Below the pieces are notes generated by a model. It saw only the letters and a program-made list of their open reading frames with translations. It was not told where the DNA came from and ran no database searches. From NCBI RefSeq assembly GCF_013367775.1, contig NZ_CP055157.1, forward strand, positions 2,373,001-2,437,000: 64,000 bases of DNA. Direction: 5' to 3'. The number at the start of each line of letters is the position of its first letter. The first letter of the stretch is position 1. The stretch comes from Microbulbifer sp. YPW1. Lineage in GTDB: Bacteria; Pseudomonadota; Gammaproteobacteria; Pseudomonadales; Cellvibrionaceae. Below are positions 50,358 through 60,253 of the stretch, piece by piece. A program made the position numbers and the translations under genes.

Positions 50358-52691
50358 TTACCACTTGAAGCGGAACCCGAATGTAAGGCTCGTCTCATAG
50401 CTGTCCCCGAAGTTGTCCATGCTGGTCGCGTAGTCCACTTCGCCGTAGACCGAGCAGCGGTCGCCGCACTGATCGTAGGTAAAGCCCAGGCCGAGCTGTC
50501 CCCACCAATCATCGCGCGCCTGGTACAGTGCGCTGCCGGAAACATCCACTTCCGTCTTGTCGTCAAAGTAATAGAACGCATTGGCGATGGCGTAGAGGCC
50601 AATACGCTCCAGCAGCAGATTGCCGTACATATTGCGATTGACCCGCTGGCTGACGCGCTGCTCGAACGCCACGCCCAGTCGCGCGAACGCGCCCCGGTTA
50701 TCCGTGTCGGCCAGGTAAGCGCCGTAGGGATCGAAATTGTCATCGATATCTTCGGCGGTATAGGCCAGCTGGAGCTGGGGTGTGATGGAATAGAAGTCAC
50801 ACAACCTGAAGCTGTGCCCGCCCTCTACGGAAAAATTAAACCCGATGGCATCATTGCCGGTGCCGAGATACCAGAGTTCGTGGGAATAGAGGTCGGAATC
50901 GAACCAGTTGAATTGCGCCTGGATATCCGCGTAACTCCCCTGGCTGCCATACCAGGTGAAGGTGCTGCCGATGCCCCAGTTATCGGTACGGATGTCGCCG
51001 TGGCCAAAGTAACTATCGAGCTCGGTACTGCCGTAGCCGTACTGGGCAAAAACGCCGAGTACCAGGCGCCCCCGGTAAACCGCTGGATCAAAGGAAAAAT
51101 CTGCACCCAGCTGAATTTGGCCAAAATCCTGTTGCCACTGTGAATAAGATGTCGACCGTTCGGGATCATTTTCGCTATAGGCGGAATTCCCCCTAATCCA
51201 CAAGCCGCCGCCATCGATTGCACGTTCAATGGCATTGCCGTAACAGCAGACGCCGCGATCGCGGTGGCTGGTGCCGGCCCAGAATCGGTTACCCACACGC
51301 TTGCGCAGTGTGGTTGGCGCGTTCATGCGACGGATCGCCTGGGCATAGGTTTCATACAGTACAGCGCCGGGTTGCCAGCGTGGAATCAGCTGGCCGCTAT
51401 CGGTAAAGGGGTCAACGATGGTAGATCGCAGGTACCAGGTGCCATTGTCGGGATTGTTGATAGCGCCGCGGTGCAGGCTATAACCATAAGCGCCGCCGAC
51501 GGTAGCCGGGCGCCTGTCGTAGCCCCGGTAATCGCCATCGAGGATAAATGCCCTGGGCGGGTTATTTCCTCCTACCCGGATAATGGGAATGCCATTACCA
51601 GTAGTGATTGCGCCGTCGCCACCTGCATTGTAGATACGCACAAAGGTGCGGCCGCTTGCGTTGCCCTCAATACTCAGGAAGTCCGTCGGGGCGTCGTCCC
51701 CGGCGAGTGTGGTATCCATCCACAGGCGCGCGTCGCGCCCGCGCCCGTCGTAGTTACCGAAGCGTCCATTTGCGTGGCTACTGATGTCGAGGCGGTTGAA
51801 TTCGCCATTTGCGAGTAACAGCGTGCCCGCGTTGTTCACATCGCCAAAAATAGTGAACTGGGATTCAGTGGGTTCAACAATGGCACCAAAACGGATATCC
51901 AGTCCCAGAGGCTGCTCACCATCGCGGCCACCGCCAACAGATAGATCATTGAACAGTCGCAAACGCGTACTGCCGTTGACGATAATCCGTTCCCAGTTGA
52001 GCAGGTCGCCACCGTCGAGCAGGTGGTCTAGTTTGAAACGCAGGGTATCGATGTAGCCGTCATCTGCGTAGAGATCATCGCCGCCATCGAGAATGGCATC
52101 TCCTTCGTAGGCGTAGGCATCAATCTCTATGTAGTCGGATCCATTTCCACCATCAACGTGATAGACCAGGCCCTCATCCAGATAGAGAGTGTCGTCCCCG
52201 TCCCCCAGCGACAGCTTCTCATAGATAAAACCACCATCCAGTAAAACGTAATCGTCACCGGCGCCCATCTCTGCAACAAAAATAAGGCCATCGTAGAGTT
52301 CCAGCCGATCATTTCCCGCGCCGGTATTCAGGCCACCGCCGAAATAGTTACCGATTTCCGAATCGCGAACGTCGATGATGACGGTATCGTTGCCATTTCC
52401 GGTAAGCAGGTCGGTTTCAATCACCGCGCCGTTCAGGTTGACGAGGTCATCACCATCGCCGGCATCCACATTGCCGATAGTGCCGCCGTTCAGATCCAGA
52501 GTATCGTTTCCCCCGAAACTGTTTACATCGGCTCCTTCTGCATCGTTATCTTCGTCACACAATATCTGGTCGGGCCCGGCAGTACCGGTATTGCCCGGGC
52601 TGCAGTCGGCTATGGCACCCAGTGGAAACGCAGTAAGACCCAGAGCGAGCCAAATGCCCGCGTGCCAACGTGATGCTGAATCAGAACTCAT
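50358..52691 (-). CDS. Autotransporter (type V secretion) with acidic GD-rich passenger
   Basis: 777 residues. A signal peptide (about 1-28, ending AIAD) precedes a passenger whose first part (about 40-220) has many RTX-like acidic repeats (GGNDTLDLNGG, DAGDGDDLVNLNG, NTGAGNDRLELYDG, GMGAGDDYVLLDGG-like, LGDGDDTLYLDEG), which may bind calcium and fold as a beta-roll. The C-terminal part (about 510-777) is a beta-barrel ending in the aromatic LTFGFRFKW. It overlaps the OmpW-like gene by 11 bp, so the two are coupled. The passenger's function is unknown; adhesion or calcium-linked folding are options. Confidence 0.86.
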   Translation of the reverse strand: MSSDSASRWHAGIWLALGLTAFPLGAIADCSPGNTGTAGPDQILCDEDNDAEGADVNSFGGNDTLDLNGGTIGNVDAGDGDDLVNLNGAVIETDLLTGNGNDTVIIDVRDSEIGNYFGGGLNTGAGNDRLELYDGLIFVAEMGAGDDYVLLDGGFIYEKLSLGDGDDTLYLDEGLVYHVDGGNGSDYIEIDAYAYEGDAILDGGDDLYADDGYIDTLRFKLDHLLDGGDLLNWERIIVNGSTRLRLFNDLSVGGGRDGEQPLGLDIRFGAIVEPTESQFTIFGDVNNAGTLLLANGEFNRLDISSHANGRFGNYDGRGRDARLWMDTTLAGDDAPTDFLSIEGNASGRTFVRIYNAGGDGAITTGNGIPIIRVGGNNPPRAFILDGDYRGYDRRPATVGGAYGYSLHRGAINNPDNGTWYLRSTIVDPFTDSGQLIPRWQPGAVLYETYAQAIRRMNAPTTLRKRVGNRFWAGTSHRDRGVCCYGNAIERAIDGGGLWIRGNSAYSENDPERSTSYSQWQQDFGQIQLGADFSFDPAVYRGRLVLGVFAQYGYGSTELDSYFGHGDIRTDNWGIGSTFTWYGSQGSYADIQAQFNWFDSDLYSHELWYLGTGNDAIGFNFSVEGGHSFRLCDFYSITPQLQLAYTAEDIDDNFDPYGAYLADTDNRGAFARLGVAFEQRVSQRVNRNMYGNLLLERIGLYAIANAFYYFDDKTEVDVSGSALYQARDDWWGQLGLGFTYDQCGDRCSVYGEVDYATSMDNFGDSYETSLTFGFRFKW

Positions 52692-53430
52692 AGGTGATAC
52701 CCAGATTCAGGGTCCAGGGGTTGGTTTCAAATTCTGAATACAGGCGCTCGTAGCCGAGTGTGGTGGGGTAAGTAACTTCGGTATCGAGATTCGAGTCGGT
52801 GTAGATCACGGCTGCATTGATCAGCCAGGAGCGCATAAATCCGCGGCCCAGGCGCCAGTCTATGCCGAGTTGTGCACTGGCGCCCCAGGAGTGGGTCATA
52901 CCGAAATGCCCGGGTCCCGTCGCCATGCCACTGGCCTGAAGGTAGTTCTGGAATTCCGGGTAAAGGTCGTCGTCGTAATAGTCGGAATAATTCAGTCCAA
53001 CGCCAATGTATGGTTGACCGAGACATTCCAGATCCGTCATATACCAGTTGACGAACAGGTTGGCCGAGGAGGCACTGAATCGCCCGAAATGAATATTGTC
53101 GCGCCCGGGACGTGCGCGGAAATTTTGCAGCAACAGCGAGTGATCCGAGTCGCCAATATACAACATCTCGATACCGAGATAGGGCAGCGGTCGCCATACA
53201 CCGGAAACATTCCAGGTGGTGTCGTCCTCGATTTCCCAGCGGGTCCTGTAGAGCTCCCAGTCCTGCAGCAGGTAGTATTTGAGTGAGGTGTTGTTGTCAT
53301 CGGGATAGACAAAGCTGGCCCCTACACGTACGTAGAACCGGGTAAGGTCTACATCGGAAACAGGGATCTGCGCTTGCGCAATAAAAGGGAACAGGAATGC
53401 CAGGCAAACGGCCAGCTTGAGTTTTTTCAT
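52681..53430 (-). CDS. OmpW-family outer-membrane beta-barrel protein
   Basis: 249 residues. Signal peptide (1-20, ending AQAQ). The body has the eight-strand pattern of OmpW: FYVRVGASFVYPDDN, WNVSGVWRPLPYLGIEMLY, LECLGQPYIGVGLNYSDYYDD, SWGASAQLGIDWRLG and the aromatic end LNLGITYEF. OmpW-type proteins form narrow hydrophobic channels. Its final codons contain the ATG of the downstream autotransporter. Operon: ompW-like, then autotransporter. Confidence 0.85.
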   Translation of the reverse strand: MKKLKLAVCLAFLFPFIAQAQIPVSDVDLTRFYVRVGASFVYPDDNNTSLKYYLLQDWELYRTRWEIEDDTTWNVSGVWRPLPYLGIEMLYIGDSDHSLLLQNFRARPGRDNIHFGRFSASSANLFVNWYMTDLECLGQPYIGVGLNYSDYYDDDLYPEFQNYLQASGMATGPGHFGMTHSWGASAQLGIDWRLGRGFMRSWLINAAVIYTDSNLDTEVTYPTTLGYERLYSEFETNPWTLNLGITYEF

Positions 53431-53725
53431 TGTTAACTCCGTTTAACACCGGTTGACGCTGACGACCTGATTATCATTGGCTGGTCGCGCATCGTATCTT
53501 GAGTTACTGGCGCCCCATTTATGATTGGATGGCGCTGCAGATGCCGAATAAATTATCGGAAAATCTCAGAGGCACCTGTAAAAGTAGCATGAGGTAGCGA
53601 GGTTGCAGGAGAAAGGGTGACCATTGAGTGACGGCTGGTAATTCAGCATGGGGCCCGCGTGAGAACGGCGGGCCCGCGCTGCCAAATCTTCAATTTTTCG
53701 GATGGGTTTCAATGCTTGAATTCAA

Positions 53726-55345
53726 TCACTTCACCAGCTCCACTTCACTTGGGCGCCACTGCTTCATGAAAAAGGGTTCCAGTGGGCTATAGAGCCGCAG
53801 AACCGGGAAGAAGCTTTTGCCCGGAATGGTCTGGATCCAGTTGCCCCGGGCCACGCCGTCCGGTTGTTCCGGAGAGAAATATACGGTGATGGATCCATCA
53901 CTTGCGGCTTCGGCGGCGGGTGATGGGTAGCTCTGACTGCCGGCCCGTGGATAGCGCTGTGGCGTATCGAGCATCGATCGGGTCATGGTGTCGTATAACG
54001 TCCAGGACCAGAACTTCTCCGCTGGCACATTCTTTGGCAGCGTAACCTTGTAGGTTTTGGCTCCATCGAAGTAGTTGTTGTCTGAATCCACCATGGTCCA
54101 CAGGTAGGTGGAGCCGATCCCGGGCAGGCGCATGGCCATGGCCGGGGTGATACCGGTAACGCCGTAAAAGAACGCCTGGCGCGCATCCAGCTGGCGGTAG
54201 CCGGTGGTCGGGAAAGGTTTGACGCCCTGTTTGGTGATCAGCGGGATGGGCGTCTCGAACTCGTAACCGGTGACAAACAGCATGTTCTGCCAGTTAGAAT
54301 CGTCGTAATAGAACCAGCTGCGATCCCGCGAATTCATTAACAAGGTGCGCGACGTGGCATTGCCGATCTTCAGCGCTTCCTCAAGAATTCTTTTCATGCG
54401 CGCGTCCGGCGCAAACGGCTTGCCCTTGACGATGCCGATGGCGGCGACTGGCCCCATCAGTTCCGGGTCGAGCGAAGTCGCCGGTTCTTCCTGTACCACC
54501 TGGTTCAGCATCTCGTAATACGACATGTCGTTTGGCGGAATGGTATTCATCACCTTGCCGCTGCCCTCATGAAATACTGTTTCGGCGGGCTTGGAGGGTT
54601 TGCCGAGCTTGGCTTTACCAGCGAGGAATTCAGCGACGGAGGTGCCGACGCCGCCGGGGTTGTACGGGTAGACCTTGGTGAACTTGCGGATGCGCTCGGC
54701 CACCGGTTTCGGATCGTTATTGTTTTCCAGGAAGGCGCGGGCAAACCATACACCGTGGATGGTTTTGGAGTGCGCAATGTAGAAGCCACCCTCGGGCAGG
54801 GGGCCATCATAGCCCGGAGGCACAATCAGGTATTTGCCGCCTTCACCGCGATCCGGCCCCGGCATGCCGATATCGATCACCCAGCGAAACCAGGCATCCT
54901 GAATCGTGCCGAGTACCTGCGGCGGTACTTCCAGCACCAGGGGGCCTTTGCTGAGATCGAAGCCGCCCATCAGATACACAGTGTCCGCGTTGGCGGTGAG
55001 GAACAGCGACTTGGCATCCATCAACTCGGAAAAAACGATGACCTCGTTATCCTTCACGCCAATGTCGCTCAGGCCCTTGCGCAGCGCGTAGATACTCACC
55101 CCGCGCATGGTGTCGGAAAAGGCGCGTACCGCGTGGGCCAGATCCAGTTGCTCATAAACCTTCTTGCTGGTCTCCTCGCTTGGCATGCCGTCGTCAAATT
55201 CGAGTGTGCCTATGCGCGATTCCACCTTGTCCGGCGTTGTAATGGAGGTCGGGACGGAAGCATTTGATTGTGCAGAAGTGGATTGTGCGGCGCTAAATAG
55301 AATAGAGGCTGCAGCTAGGCCTATGAGCTTGAGTAGACTGGGCAT
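53726..55345 (-). CDS. DUF1254/DUF1214 secreted protein
   Basis: 539 residues from ATG 55345, which gives a clean signal peptide (PSLLKLIGLAAASILFSAAQSTSAQS); the first in-frame ATG (55441) would add a 32-residue lead, and neither start has a strong ribosome binding site. DUF1254 (about 70-190: VIVFSELMDAKSLFLTANADTVYLMGGFDL, GPLVLEVPPQVLGTIQDAWFRWVIDIG) and DUF1214 (about 390-530: NNYFDGAKTYKVTLPKNVPAEKFWSWTLYD and SITVYFSPEQPDG) domains are clear. Members are widespread and have no established activity. It lies upstream of nothing on its strand except a gap of about 300 bp to ompW. Confidence 0.88.
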   Translation of the reverse strand: MPSLLKLIGLAAASILFSAAQSTSAQSNASVPTSITTPDKVESRIGTLEFDDGMPSEETSKKVYEQLDLAHAVRAFSDTMRGVSIYALRKGLSDIGVKDNEVIVFSELMDAKSLFLTANADTVYLMGGFDLSKGPLVLEVPPQVLGTIQDAWFRWVIDIGMPGPDRGEGGKYLIVPPGYDGPLPEGGFYIAHSKTIHGVWFARAFLENNNDPKPVAERIRKFTKVYPYNPGGVGTSVAEFLAGKAKLGKPSKPAETVFHEGSGKVMNTIPPNDMSYYEMLNQVVQEEPATSLDPELMGPVAAIGIVKGKPFAPDARMKRILEEALKIGNATSRTLLMNSRDRSWFYYDDSNWQNMLFVTGYEFETPIPLITKQGVKPFPTTGYRQLDARQAFFYGVTGITPAMAMRLPGIGSTYLWTMVDSDNNYFDGAKTYKVTLPKNVPAEKFWSWTLYDTMTRSMLDTPQRYPRAGSQSYPSPAAEAASDGSITVYFSPEQPDGVARGNWIQTIPGKSFFPVLRLYSPLEPFFMKQWRPSEVELVK

Positions 55346-55467
55346 TGGGGGAACCAAGATAGAGTGGGGTTTTCTGAAAAAAATTCTAGCACCGCGAAAG
55401 AAAGGGCCCGGAAAATGGCAGTACATTTCATCGTATATCACGGAAATGTCATAAAGTAATCGCGCCG

Positions 55468-56235
55468 CTAAAACGAAAATTTGATACCGGCGAACAGGCC
55501 ACTCAGATCCAGATCGTCAAAATAACGCGAATTATCGAAATTCCATTTCAGGTAGCGATAGCCACCGACAATATCGTAGCGGTAGCAGCGATAATTGATG
55601 GCACCGAACCCTTGCCAGGTCGAATCGCTTTCCCCGCCGCCGACATCCGCGTAATAGGTGAGATACCAGCGATCATCGAGATCGGTCTTGCCGCGCAGGC
55701 CAATCACGCCATCCCATACACTGCCGGAGTCCGAAACTCTGAAGCGACGGAATCGGTCGATGCCTCCGGTGACATCCACATCGAGCCCCAAATAACGCGC
55801 GCCGAATGTCACGTTGAGTCGCGTGATATCGGACTGATAGAAACGATAGGCGCCGCCCAGAGTGGAAACAAATCCCTCAAGGTCAATATCGGCACCGACG
55901 CGGAACAGGTCGCCGCGAAAGCGAACGGTCTGCCGGATATCGTCGGATACATCCAGATAGATCATGTCGGCAAATAGCGTCCATTCGTTCCGGCTGGCGG
56001 CGAGGGTGCCCATGAAGCCCATTTCAAGATCTTTGATCAGTTCATCGAAGCCGATATCAATATTGTCGCCACTTCTGTTTTCGCCACCGATACTGGCGCC
56101 CCACAGGTAGAGTTCGGCCCCCAGCATCCAGCGATCCGGAGGGCCTCCACCGAACGTCTCGGCCCGACCGTAACTTTGTGCCTGCGCCAGACAAAAGGGA
56201 AAGCTCAAAAGAAATAGTATCAGGATGCGTTTCAT
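55468..56235 (-). CDS. Outer-membrane beta-barrel protein
   Basis: 255 residues from ATG 56235, with AGGACGA upstream; an earlier in-frame ATG at 56268 is unlikely because the signal peptide starts at MKRILILF. Signal peptide ends about residue 19 (LAQAQS). The mature protein has the alternating pattern of an 8-strand barrel (WMLGAELYLWGASIGGE, WTLFADMIYLDVSD, LNVTFGARYLGLDVDV, WYLTYYADVGGGESD, YDIVGGYRYLKWNFD) and ends FAGIKFSF. Members of this type are often reported beside DUF1254 genes, as here (123 bp downstream). Function unknown. Confidence 0.83.
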   Translation of the reverse strand: MKRILILFLLSFPFCLAQAQSYGRAETFGGGPPDRWMLGAELYLWGASIGGENRSGDNIDIGFDELIKDLEMGFMGTLAASRNEWTLFADMIYLDVSDDIRQTVRFRGDLFRVGADIDLEGFVSTLGGAYRFYQSDITRLNVTFGARYLGLDVDVTGGIDRFRRFRVSDSGSVWDGVIGLRGKTDLDDRWYLTYYADVGGGESDSTWQGFGAINYRCYRYDIVGGYRYLKWNFDNSRYFDDLDLSGLFAGIKFSF

Positions 56236-56556
56236 TGCGAGTCGTCCTGTGGTCCTGTCATTATTCATATGCCTCTGGGCCGGGTGCTACTCCGGGCAAA
56301 CTAAGCCGTGAGCGTCCAGCTGCGCGCCGTCCTTTTCCCCACGATTTATTGAAAGCACGGTTTTTGAATCTCTAGATCTTGGATTAGATTGACGGCGCCA
56401 AGGTGGCTTTAACTGACGATTTGTCGCGATGGCCATAAAAAGGAGATCTATCGGCGCCACTTTAACAATCGGACTAAGCTCCAGACTGTCCATGACTGTC
56501 GTCGATACGCATTCCTTGTTTCCCCGGCAGTGGATAAAGAGGACAAGGAGAGTCCT
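56236..56556. other. Divergent intergenic region between the beta-barrel and antiporter operons
   Basis: 321 bp with no gene. Both promoters must lie here. GGCGCC occurs at 56394-56399 and again near 56453, and a TTGACG (56389-56394) could be a -35 box for the plus-strand operon, but no good -10 follows at 17 bp. I see no riboswitch or clear operator. Confidence 0.5.
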
Positions 56557-57774
56557 ATGGATTACGCCGATCTCACCATTCTGGCGCTGTTTGTTTTTGC
56601 TTACTGCGCTATCAGCGGCCGTGCGGATCGCACGCCCATCAATGGCGCGCTGGTGTATACGCTGTTTGGATTGGCGTTTGGCGCCTGGGGACTTGGGCTG
56701 TTGAGTTTTGAAATGGACTCGGAGAGCCTGCGCACCATCGCGGAATTGACCTTGGCGCTGGTACTCTTTTCTGATGCAGCGAATTCCAACCTGCACGTCT
56801 TGCGCAAAACGATTGTCGTGCCCCAGCGCCTTCTCTTGATCGGTCTGCCGTTGACCATCGGGCTGGGTATTCTGGCCGGGCTGTTCCTGTTTCCCGAGCT
56901 GCCAGTATTCGAAGTGGCCGTGCTCGCCACCATGCTGGCGCCAACCGATGCAGCGCTCGGCAAGGCTGTGGTCTCTAACCCGGCGGTCCCCGGCTTTATT
57001 CGCCAGGGGCTGAATGCGGAAAGCGGCCTTAACGATGGTATCTGTGTTCCCATTCTGTTTGTGTTTCTCGCGCTCGCCACCGGGGAGGTATCGGCTGGAG
57101 CGCCGGGCGGGTTGGCGCTGAAACTGGTGATGGAAGAGCTGGGTATCGGCTTGTTGGTGGGCCTCGGACTGACAGCGATACTCACCCTACTATTGCGCAG
57201 CGCCAGCCGGCGCGGCTGGATCATGGACACCTGGCAACAATTGCCTGTTATCACCATGGCGCTCGGATGTTTTGGTGCGGCCCAGTGGTTGGGTGGCAGT
57301 GGTTTTATTGCGGCGTTCAGTGGCGGACTGCTGTTCGGCTGGCTGGCGCATGCGGAAAAACGCGAATTATTGAAGGCGGCGGAAGGTGCCGGGGATGTGC
57401 TCGCGCTGCTGACCTGGGTGGCATTCGGGGCCGGCGTGGTGGCCAAGGCGCTCGCACATATGACCTGGGAAGTCGTACTGTATGCGGTGCTTAGCCTGAC
57501 CGTGGTGCGCATGCTGCCGGTGTATCTGTGCCTGATCGGGACCGGGCCCGATTTGCGCGAGAAACTGTTTATGGGGTGGTTCGGGCCACGGGGCCTCGCG
57601 AGCATTGTGTTTGCTGTTATCGTGCTCGATCACCAGCTTCCCGGGAACGACACACTTCTCCTGACAGTCTCCATCACCATTTTACTCAGTGTTATCGCCC
57701 ACGGCTTAACCGCCAACGCCTTCGCGGCGCGTATTGGGCGCGACGAAGCCGGGCCGGGTGGAGCATCAAGCTAG
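56557..57774 (+). CDS. CPA1-type cation/proton antiporter
   Basis: 405 residues from ATG 56557, preceded by AAGGAGAG. About 12 membrane helices. Features of NhaP/CPA1 antiporters: ELTLALVLFSDAANSNLHVLRK, LPLTIGLGILAGLFL, ATMLAPTDAALGKAVVSNPAVP (ion-site Asp), GLNAESGLNDGICVPILFVFLAL (the ND pair) and WFGPRGLASIVFAVIVLD. It exchanges Na+ or K+ for H+. It starts an operon with an efflux system and ends two bases before the FUSC gene. Confidence 0.93.
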   Translation: MDYADLTILALFVFAYCAISGRADRTPINGALVYTLFGLAFGAWGLGLLSFEMDSESLRTIAELTLALVLFSDAANSNLHVLRKTIVVPQRLLLIGLPLTIGLGILAGLFLFPELPVFEVAVLATMLAPTDAALGKAVVSNPAVPGFIRQGLNAESGLNDGICVPILFVFLALATGEVSAGAPGGLALKLVMEELGIGLLVGLGLTAILTLLLRSASRRGWIMDTWQQLPVITMALGCFGAAQWLGGSGFIAAFSGGLLFGWLAHAEKRELLKAAEGAGDVLALLTWVAFGAGVVAKALAHMTWEVVLYAVLSLTVVRMLPVYLCLIGTGPDLREKLFMGWFGPRGLASIVFAVIVLDHQLPGNDTLLLTVSITILLSVIAHGLTANAFAARIGRDEAGPGGASS

Positions 57775-57776
57775 CC

Positions 57777-60020
57777 ATGGACAGCACAGTGATATCCACA
57801 GCGCTGCGCTCCAGAGCGACACGGGAGGCGATCAAGACGGCACTGGCGCTGGTGCTGACTTACTGGATCGCGCTGCAGGCAAACTGGGACAAGCCCATGT
57901 GGGCCGGTCTGGCCGTGGCGCTGGTGAGCCTGGATTCGCTCGGCTTATCCCTGAACAAAGGGATGATGCGGATGCTGGGCACACTGGTGGCGGCGATGGT
58001 TGCGCTGATACTGGTAGGTTTTTTTGCCCAGGACCGCTGGTTGTTCATGATCGCGCTTTCGCTGTGGGTAGGCGGCTGTACCTATATGGTGCTGGGTTCG
58101 CAGCGCGCCTACTTCTGGCAGGTTTGCGGATTTGTCAGTGTGATTATCTGTGTCGGTGCCGCAACCTCCCAGGGGGGCGCGTTTGAAACCGCGGTATTGC
58201 GTACCCAACAGACCGGGCTGGGGGTACTGGTTTACAGCCTGGTTGCCATGCTGCTTTGGCCCAGCCACAGCGGTGACAGGTTCCTCGATGCCCTCGCAGA
58301 TCTGCATCAGAAACAACGCGCGCTGTATCAGGCGGTAATTACTGCCGGACATGGCTCCGTGGATATCCAGCAGGCAACCAAGCAGTTGGGGGAACTGGCG
58401 ACGGCACACCGCACTCTGGCGAGTCTGCTCGACGCCGCGATTGCAGACAGCTACGACATCTGGGAGGCGCGCAGTGACTGGCAGCGGTATGTGGACCGCT
58501 GTAAAGCGCTCACCGAATGCCTGGAGCAACTGGCAATGTTCGCGCCGAGTGATGCTCTGCAGCAGCTTGGCACACTGATCCCTTCGCTCGACACATTCGA
58601 CGCTGCCATACAGCAGCGTTTCCTGTGGCTCACTGCCCCGGCGGACGGGCTTGTGGATAAATCGCAGAAAGCCGCGCACGTATTGGACGTTGAGAAGAGC
58701 CGGCTGACATCTTTGTCACTGTACGATGCGGGAAACCTCTCCGTGGTTCGGCGCCAGCTCCGCAATCTCGACACCATGACCAGGGAGCTGGTGTCATTCA
58801 GGGCGCGTATCGAGGGTGGCGCCGTTGCGGCGCAGGCCGCGGGGCAAGTCAGCGAGCCTCTGGTTATTGGCGACACTCAGGCCGAGCCCCGCAGAAACAC
58901 CGCACACGTCGCCAACGTTAGCCGCACACTGGACCGGGATCGCCTGATCGCGACCTTGCGCGTCATGTTGACTCTTTGGGCCGCATACCTCATTTACATT
59001 TACGTTGAGGCAGTGCCGGGTGGGCCTGCGCTGGTGACGCTGACCGGGTCGCTGGCCATGGCGTTGGCGGTAGTGCCACAGGTCTCTCCACTGCGGCTGG
59101 TAATCCCTGTGTTGCTGGTTACGTCGCTCGCGGCGGCGATCTATCTTCTGGTCATGCCCCGGCTGTACACCTTCTGGCAGCTGGGGCTGCTGCTGTTTTG
59201 TTTGAGCCTGCTGATTTGTCGGCTTTTCGCTGCCCCTGCCATGCAGGCGGTCAAGGCGATGACATTTTCCCTATTCATCTCTATCTCCAATATCCAGAGC
59301 ACACAGTCCTACAGTTTTATCGCCGTTGCCGATATCGCCATGGCATTTGTTATCGTGCTGGCCTTGCTGTCACTGGCGTCCTACATTCCCGCGTCGCCGC
59401 GACCAGAGCAGGTTTTTCGGCGGCTTCTCAAGCGCTTCTTCTTGTGTGCCGGTCGGCTATTTCTGAAAGGCGGTGGTATGCAGGAGAGGGGAAGTGCCAG
59501 GGGGTTGCGGAAAAACGGGCGTAGCAGTTCGCTGATTGCGACGCTGGCTACACTTCCCGGGAAGATTTCAAACAGCGCGGCCCGCGTCCCTGTCCGGCTT
59601 TTGCCCGATGCGTCGCGCGATGCCCTCGACTCTCTGGTGACGCGAGTGGGTGCGCTAGCCTTCTATAGTCAAACTCTGGCGCAGCATCGCCCCGACAATT
59701 GGGAAGAGCCGGCCGCATTGCGGCAATGGCGTGAATCGGTGGCAGGCGCACTGTTCGCCATGGCTGAAGGCCTGGGTGCAAAGGGTAATGAGACCATCGA
59801 CTACCGCGCGCTTGCGGCACGCCTGCAGCTATTACTTAGCGAAATCGAATCCGATGTGCGATCACACGTCGCGCAGCTGGAGACCGCAGACGCGAGTGAA
59901 GTCGAGCAGTGGCTGTGCCGCGCCGGGCTGCTCCGCGGTATCGGCCAGTCGCTGGTGGATGTGTGCCGTAGCGTGGATGAATTCAACTGGAGACAGTGGG
60001 ATGACCAGCGTTTCTTTTGA
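57777..60020 (+). CDS. FUSC-family inner-membrane exporter (YccS/AaeB-like)
   Basis: 747 residues from ATG 57777, two bases after the antiporter stop; a longer frame from 57528 overlaps it. Two clusters of membrane helices (about 20-165 and 390-545) with a long cytoplasmic part after each, as in the fusaric-acid-resistance family. TREAIKTALALVLTYWIALQANWDKPMWAGLAVALVSLDSLGLSLNKGMMRMLGT is the family signature. With DUF1656, HlyD and NodT it should form a tripartite pump for aromatic acids or other organic anions. Substrate inferred from AaeB relatives. Confidence 0.92.
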   Translation: MDSTVISTALRSRATREAIKTALALVLTYWIALQANWDKPMWAGLAVALVSLDSLGLSLNKGMMRMLGTLVAAMVALILVGFFAQDRWLFMIALSLWVGGCTYMVLGSQRAYFWQVCGFVSVIICVGAATSQGGAFETAVLRTQQTGLGVLVYSLVAMLLWPSHSGDRFLDALADLHQKQRALYQAVITAGHGSVDIQQATKQLGELATAHRTLASLLDAAIADSYDIWEARSDWQRYVDRCKALTECLEQLAMFAPSDALQQLGTLIPSLDTFDAAIQQRFLWLTAPADGLVDKSQKAAHVLDVEKSRLTSLSLYDAGNLSVVRRQLRNLDTMTRELVSFRARIEGGAVAAQAAGQVSEPLVIGDTQAEPRRNTAHVANVSRTLDRDRLIATLRVMLTLWAAYLIYIYVEAVPGGPALVTLTGSLAMALAVVPQVSPLRLVIPVLLVTSLAAAIYLLVMPRLYTFWQLGLLLFCLSLLICRLFAAPAMQAVKAMTFSLFISISNIQSTQSYSFIAVADIAMAFVIVLALLSLASYIPASPRPEQVFRRLLKRFFLCAGRLFLKGGGMQERGSARGLRKNGRSSSLIATLATLPGKISNSAARVPVRLLPDASRDALDSLVTRVGALAFYSQTLAQHRPDNWEEPAALRQWRESVAGALFAMAEGLGAKGNETIDYRALAARLQLLLSEIESDVRSHVAQLETADASEVEQWLCRAGLLRGIGQSLVDVCRSVDEFNWRQWDDQRFF

Positions 60021-60040
60021 CAAACAAGCGACACGCGCAA

Positions 60041-60250
60041 ATGCCTGTACCCCATGAACTCTCGATTGCGGGAATTTATCTCTCCCCCATGTTGGCCGCA
60101 GCGTTTATCGGTGTGCTGATTGCGCTTGGCGTGGCGCGATTACTGGACAGGTTTCGCTTGTCGCGATACTTCGCTCATCCCGCACTCGTGCTGACCAGTA
60201 TGAGTGTGATCTTTACCTTGCTGGTAGGAACGTTAATGATCGGAATCTGA
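60041..60250 (+). CDS. DUF1656 small membrane protein (AaeX-like)
   Basis: 69 residues from ATG 60041; a TTG at 60017 overlapping the FUSC stop is an alternative start. Two membrane helices (about 14-36 and 48-67); HELSIAGIYLSPMLAAAFIGVLIALGVARLLDR is the DUF1656 signature. This small protein always accompanies AaeAB-type exporters; its task is unknown, possibly pump assembly. Confidence 0.92.
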   Translation: MPVPHELSIAGIYLSPMLAAAFIGVLIALGVARLLDRFRLSRYFAHPALVLTSMSVIFTLLVGTLMIGI

Positions 60251-60253
60251 AAC

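Noticed and set aside
53651..53675. GGGCCCGC/GCGGGCCC hairpin as a terminator
   Set aside because: Good 8-bp stem, but no T-tract on either strand; kept only as an inverted repeat without assigned role.
56601..57605. 334-residue minus-strand frame
   Set aside because: Antisense to the antiporter; proline/serine-rich composition typical of a GC-rich shadow.
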